Shown piece by piece: positions 59,984 through 64,000 of a stretch of 64,000 nucleotides of DNA (within the stretch, counting starts at the first letter, position 1; each line of letters begins with the position of its first letter). Both the position numbers and the translations under genes were made by a program. The DNA lies in NCBI GenBank assembly GCA_964304625.1, contig OZ199838.1, forward strand, positions 12,462,001 to 12,526,000, given 5' to 3'. Origin of the DNA: Kudoa neothunni. Its lineage: Eukaryota; Cnidaria. The notes beneath the pieces are model-generated. The model ran no database searches. It was not told the origin of the DNA and saw only the letters and a program-made list of their open reading frames with translations.

Positions 59984-62303
59984 TTATTGCATAAGGTTTA
60001 GCCATTTTATTAAATTTTTGTAAATCTTCGTGATAAGCGTGTGTATGTTTGATTTTGAGGTTAATTTTTCGGTTGGAGGAACCCAGGTTGAGTTGCCTTT
60101 TCGGCCAAAAGTGAGTTTAGAATAAATGTCGCTTAAGGTTTGGTTGGACTGTAATCGTTCCATAAATCCAGCCCATGATTTGGGGGATAAATCGATAAGA
60201 TTGAATTCACTCTAAATAATCCATAAGAAGGACAAAACTAATTATATGCCCACCTTGGCACTATATAATAATTTCCATTGAATATTTCCGCTGGATTTTA
60301 CTTCATCAATATCATAGTAATAAGTTTGATAGTCGAGAACGTTCTATATTATTTAAATAACATTAAGCACTCAATATTTAATAAATACATGGCTTTGAGA
60401 ATCAATTTCATACACACGAAACCGCGGATTCAAATTTTTAAACGGTGTTACAGAGGGAGCAATGTAGGTGGCGCTAGATAATAAAATTAAATGTATCACG
60501 AATCGATCAACTTTAAAAACAATAATTAATAATTGTATTAAATAGTTATACTGTTTTGGCATAGTTTTTGTTTCAGTGTCGAACTGCACCCGAAACGAAT
60601 CCTTATGATAGTGGCCGGCAAATGAGGCTTTTACAGTATTAGAAAATCTCTCAATAATTCTGTCAAAGTTTTTGCTCCATATAGGATCGCATTCAGACGT
60701 CCCAGGTGGTACATGCATTATTATATGGACCTAATAGCATGTTATTTTTTTAAACATAAGGAAAACAAACAAATACATCAATGTTTTTAGCTTCAGCGTC
60801 GAGCAATTCTGTTACGAGCCATTTTAGTTGATCATAAGGGTCCACGTTATCATAATATATCCACAAATTGTAGATATAACAGAACATTGAGTTTATTTGC
60901 ACAAGCTTCAAAGTGGGTGTCACCATAGCACTATAGAATCCTCCGCTAGATGTAATTTTATTTAGAGAAAGATTCAAAAATAAATTTTTGTTTCCTAGCC
61001 ATAGAAATGATATTTCAAGTGGCGATGAGCAATAAATTAATTCCACAAAATTATAATTGGGGGATAAATTGGTGCAACATACCTTTGTATTGTCTTGTGT
61101 GTGGATGATGGAAGCCACGATGACCAAACCTCAGCCAACTCGGTATAAAGCCAAGTCACATTGTAGTAGTTGGTATTGCGTTCCGAGGGGAAACTATAAA
61201 TAGAAATTCAACTGAGCCAATTATCAATATCTTACAAATTCGTTGGAAATGATTCATGATTTCCAACCGAAGGATAAATTGGAATATCTTTAAAGTAATT
61301 TTTTAATGTATTATACGTCCGATTGATTGATTTTTGCTTGTATAATCGTCAAACGAGAAAAATACTCAAATAGTTTTACCACATTTTGGCGGGATTCCAT
61401 CCAAATATCATGTGGTAAAATATCCCCAGTCATAAGAATGTAATCAATCTGGAAAAGTTGGTACACCTCATAATGTAAAACAAAAAGAAAGTTACATCTG
61501 GTAATGAACTGGTGAAATTCAGTAAACTTTCAAACACCACTTGATTGGTATCGCACAGATATTCGCCGTATTTTGAGGCAGGATTCTTCGCTAATTAACG
61601 TTATTCTAATTATCAAAAACTCAGCCTATACGCGTAGTGCCGCCATTTGGATATTTCCTACAACATAGTGGATATTGACATTCGACTTCAGATCCCACTT
61701 CGTACCCATCATCAAAATGTATATCTGAGATTTGTATTATTCGATAGGTAGTTTTGGTTCGAGTTGGCTAGATTTATTTTACTTAGTTTATACTCATCCA
61801 AGTATGAAAAGTGACTTTTTGTAATCTTTTCTGAGCCATTTTTGTATACGGGGAATGCAGGATTTTAAAAAATGGCTTTTTTGGAATATCAATAGTCCAA
61901 CTGAAGAGAATACTTGGGTGAGATTTGCACAATTTTTCAGGTATTAGGACTCCGTCCAAAGCTATTTTCTCCATTGTATGAAAATATATTGCGTCCATTT
62001 GTGTGCATAAGTCAACATTATACAAATATACACATTCTTTGAAGATAATTTTGTGAATTATTTCTTTTAAGTGACTCCTTTCGTATACTTGCTTAACCAA
62101 CTCGAGGCCAAATGGGCAAAACATCCCTATGTAACTGCCGTATGGATTTTTCTCTAGAATTTTAATCACCTAAAATAACCTAAGTTTTATTCACCAAGTG
62201 TTAGGGCTGGTCTTGAATCATCCTTTGAAACGACTACATTAAGGTTGCCTTTTCTTACGTAGGTAAAAACCAGAATAATTGCTAGTCTACTTCCTAGCAC
62301 CAT
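59984..62303 (-). CDS. SMPD1: secreted acid sphingomyelinase
   Basis: Hydrolyses sphingomyelin to ceramide and phosphocholine in lysosomes or outside the cell. Twelve exons on the minus strand: 62303-62259, 62169-61816, 61767-61632, 61590-61496, 61448-61383, 61336-61236, 61193-61083, 60945-60777, 60730-60552, 60473-60389, 60343-60254 and 60211-59984, giving 552 residues (human 631). A hydrophobic N-terminus (GSRLAIILVFTYV) looks like a signal peptide. Residues about 30-95 form a saposin B-like domain with four visible Cys of the usual six. Zinc ligands are all kept: D148 and H150 (SDIHFD), D219 (TGDILPHD), N258 (VGNHES), H365 (IMHVPPG), H399 and H401 (AGHYHKD). The C-terminal domain has LLYSAKSEFNLIDLSPKSW. 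The last 40 residues lack the usual cysteines, so the end is uncertain. Confidence 0.95.
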
Positions 62304-64000
62304 GTCTCAATATTATAAAAAGTGTCAACCGAATTATAGTATTATGATGGATTAAATCAATTTATTAGATTTTTCTCATATTAGGGTCCTCACTCAAATT
62401 AACTTAATGAAGCTCTAAGGAAATTAATCGTTTTCATTGCCATTGGTTGGTGTATTATTAACCAAAATAAATACTGGTTGAGCATATTCTTATCATACAA
62501 TATCATAGAGTGCACTTACGACAACGAACAATCAACATTCATACTCAATCCTATTAAGCCTTAATTTTATGTTAGATCAATGCAAATTATAGAATCTGCT
62601 GCTGTAGCGAACGATTGGTATCATTTCTCCTTAATACAGTTAATAATTCACATTTGTCAAAAATATGCGTAACTGAAAATGATTTACAAAGAGAATCGCC
62701 GACTTCGATAACATGATAATGACCATTACTAGGGGGAATAATAAGTCCTAAATAACATAGGCGCATAAACATTTACGTTTACATTAATCCAGTAAATTAT
62801 TCTAGAAACTTAAGAAATGAGTTCCTCAGTCTTCTATCATGAGTTATTTTTAGCTCATTTTGGCTTCTATTTAGAACTAAAATATCTCTCTTACAAAATA
62901 TATTTGATTGCCTGTCCTTCTATTTGCATTCGAACATAAGAGTGTATGAGGAAAAGTGTCTCCATATAGTAACCATTTTTTGCATTATTCAACTTTATGA
63001 ATAAAATGAAGCATAAGTTCAGTTTCGGTGAGTTCAATAACCGAAAGTGTTATCTTTAAATCAAATATCTCCGATACATTCATTAAGCCTGGAGAATGGG
63101 CTAATATTGATTTTATTTCTCTGATTTTGATATAAATTTTGAATTTTTATAATAACTCCGATTTCAAATTATGTAGTTAATTTCATGTTTGACAAAACCC
63201 CGCATCTCAATTAAGATTGTTGAATCTGTCCGACATCGAATGACTTTGTTCGAGGCGTAAATAAAATTGTATGTGGAATGATCCAGTTGAATTAGTTGCT
63301 AATTCGGGTATTGTACACAATCCTGTTATGAGCGTTCCACGAATGTATGTATTGACTGTAAATTGCACAAGATGAAGTTTTTTCAAAATAACCAATTAAC
63401 TGTTTTATATTAATAATTTTATATTTGAAACCTTTCTGTTCCAATTTTTGAAATCCTCTATCCGTTTTTCCAATATATACAAATACTAGGGACAAAAAAT
63501 ACTCTATATATACAGTAGGCAATCGATAATACGTAATCCCCTCGGGACCATAAAAAGTGCGTACTAAAAGTTGTAACCGACAATACGTACCCAGTATGCG
63601 TGCGCACATACAGTTGGGGCGGTTTCTTTATTTTTCAGTGTGGGTATTACACCTTTTATTTTAATAGAAAAATAACAAACATTATTAAGATTATTTGGCC
63701 GAAAAATAATGTGCAATTTTTATTTTAATCGTAGTTATTGATAAAATATTTATATTCTTTTACACTGGGAAAAAATTTAGTGAATGGTCAGTTCTAAAAA
63801 ATTATAAGTACTATTTTATGCCTTATTCACTTTTTAGAGCAATATGAAATTTTTTATATTTGTATCCTAAAATCTTTATTTATGCACATCTATAACATTC
63901 ATTAATTGGCAATTAACATTGTCTTGAAATAAAATTTATTCTATTTTCATTTCGTTCAAAAATTCAACCGTAAGAATTAAAATTTTTCCCTCGTTTCCAA
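62304..64000. other. gene-free right end of window
   Basis: Several overlapping minus-strand open frames of 60-105 residues occur (62587-62772, 63207-63609), but none has a recognisable motif or fits the exon style of the real genes. The sphingomyelinase promoter should lie just right of 62303. A pogo-like terminus begins at 63513. Confidence 0.45.
63513..64000. mobile_element. pogo/Tigger-like terminus, cut by window end
   Basis: After TA at 63511, the sequence CAGTAGGCAATCGATAATAC then GTAATCCCCTCGGGACC has the CAGT start and Tigger-like body of pogo-family inverted repeats. A related block (CGACAATACGTACCC) follows about 60 bases later. The body would run to the right and leave the window; its partner end is not visible. 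Confidence 0.45.

Noticed and set aside
63207-63609. overlapping minus-strand frames of 62 and 105 residues
   Set aside because: The longer frame reads through the pogo-like terminus at 63513, so it is unlikely to be a host protein.
1-64000. bacterial or viral origin, operons, CRISPR arrays
   Set aside because: Genes are split by spliceosomal introns and are animal housekeeping families; no regularly spaced repeats and no polycistronic layout were seen.

Overview
This window is nuclear DNA from an animal with a small, AT-rich, fast-evolving genome. Eight host genes can be read by splicing exons together by eye. Seven are broken by canonical GT-AG introns, most of them only about 41-60 nt long. 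Together these genes point to a metazoan: a TBL3/UTP13 WD40 protein, ribosomal protein S19, dCMP deaminase, methionine aminopeptidase 1 with its MYND-like zinc finger, an ubinuclein, a UBF-like HMG-box protein, the RNase P subunit RPP21, and a secreted acid sphingomyelinase. Highly diverged housekeeping proteins, tiny introns and many hAT transposases of the GTF2IRD2, ZBED5 and SCAND3 type make a myxozoan (parasitic cnidarian) my best guess. That is an inference, and another fast-evolving parasitic animal is possible.

Layout. 1-1.1 kb: a decayed hAT transposase with a second hAT end inside it. 4.6-9.1 kb: UTP13/TBL3 (+). 9.4-13.7 kb: hAT remnants, including a nearly full hAT element with terminal inverted repeats. 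14.5-15.2 kb: RPS19 (+). 15.3-16.1 kb: a hAT 5' fragment (-). 16.9-17.3 kb: a MITE whose sister is at 30.5-30.9 kb. 18.1-20.4 kb: a complete but mutated piggyBac. 20.6-23.7 kb: DCTD and METAP1 (+). 27.4-30.3 kb: ubinuclein (+). 31.2-34.5 kb: a non-autonomous hAT-like element and a hAT transposase relic. 34.6-37.05 kb: a pogo/Tigger-like element with 21-bp perfect inverted repeats and a TA duplication. 37.3-38.5 kb and 45.8-46.8 kb: two inverted copies of an unclassified long-inverted-repeat element flanking the UBF-like gene (41.1-42.3 kb, -). 44.5-45.3 kb: a Tc1/mariner transposase relic. 46.9-48.5 kb: a hAT relic. 48.5-52.4 kb: a Ty3/gypsy LTR retrotransposon (-). 52.5-54.7 kb: a SCAND3/ZBED5-type hAT. 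55.2-55.7 kb: RPP21 (+). 55.8-58.5 kb: a second, unrelated piggyBac (-). 60.0-62.3 kb: acid sphingomyelinase (-). A pogo-like terminus starts near 63.5 kb.

How the genes relate. There are no operons. Four proteins touch ribosome making: UTP13 (small-subunit processome), RPS19 (40S, 18S rRNA maturation), the UBF-like protein (rDNA transcription) and RPP21 (RNase P/MRP). This may be chance. DCTD and METAP1 lie head to tail 0.7 kb apart. Every transposase I could read is interrupted by stops or frameshifts, so I see no element likely to move on its own today. I did not find an obviously new multi-gene system. The most unexplained structure is the paired long-inverted-repeat element around the UBF-like gene.
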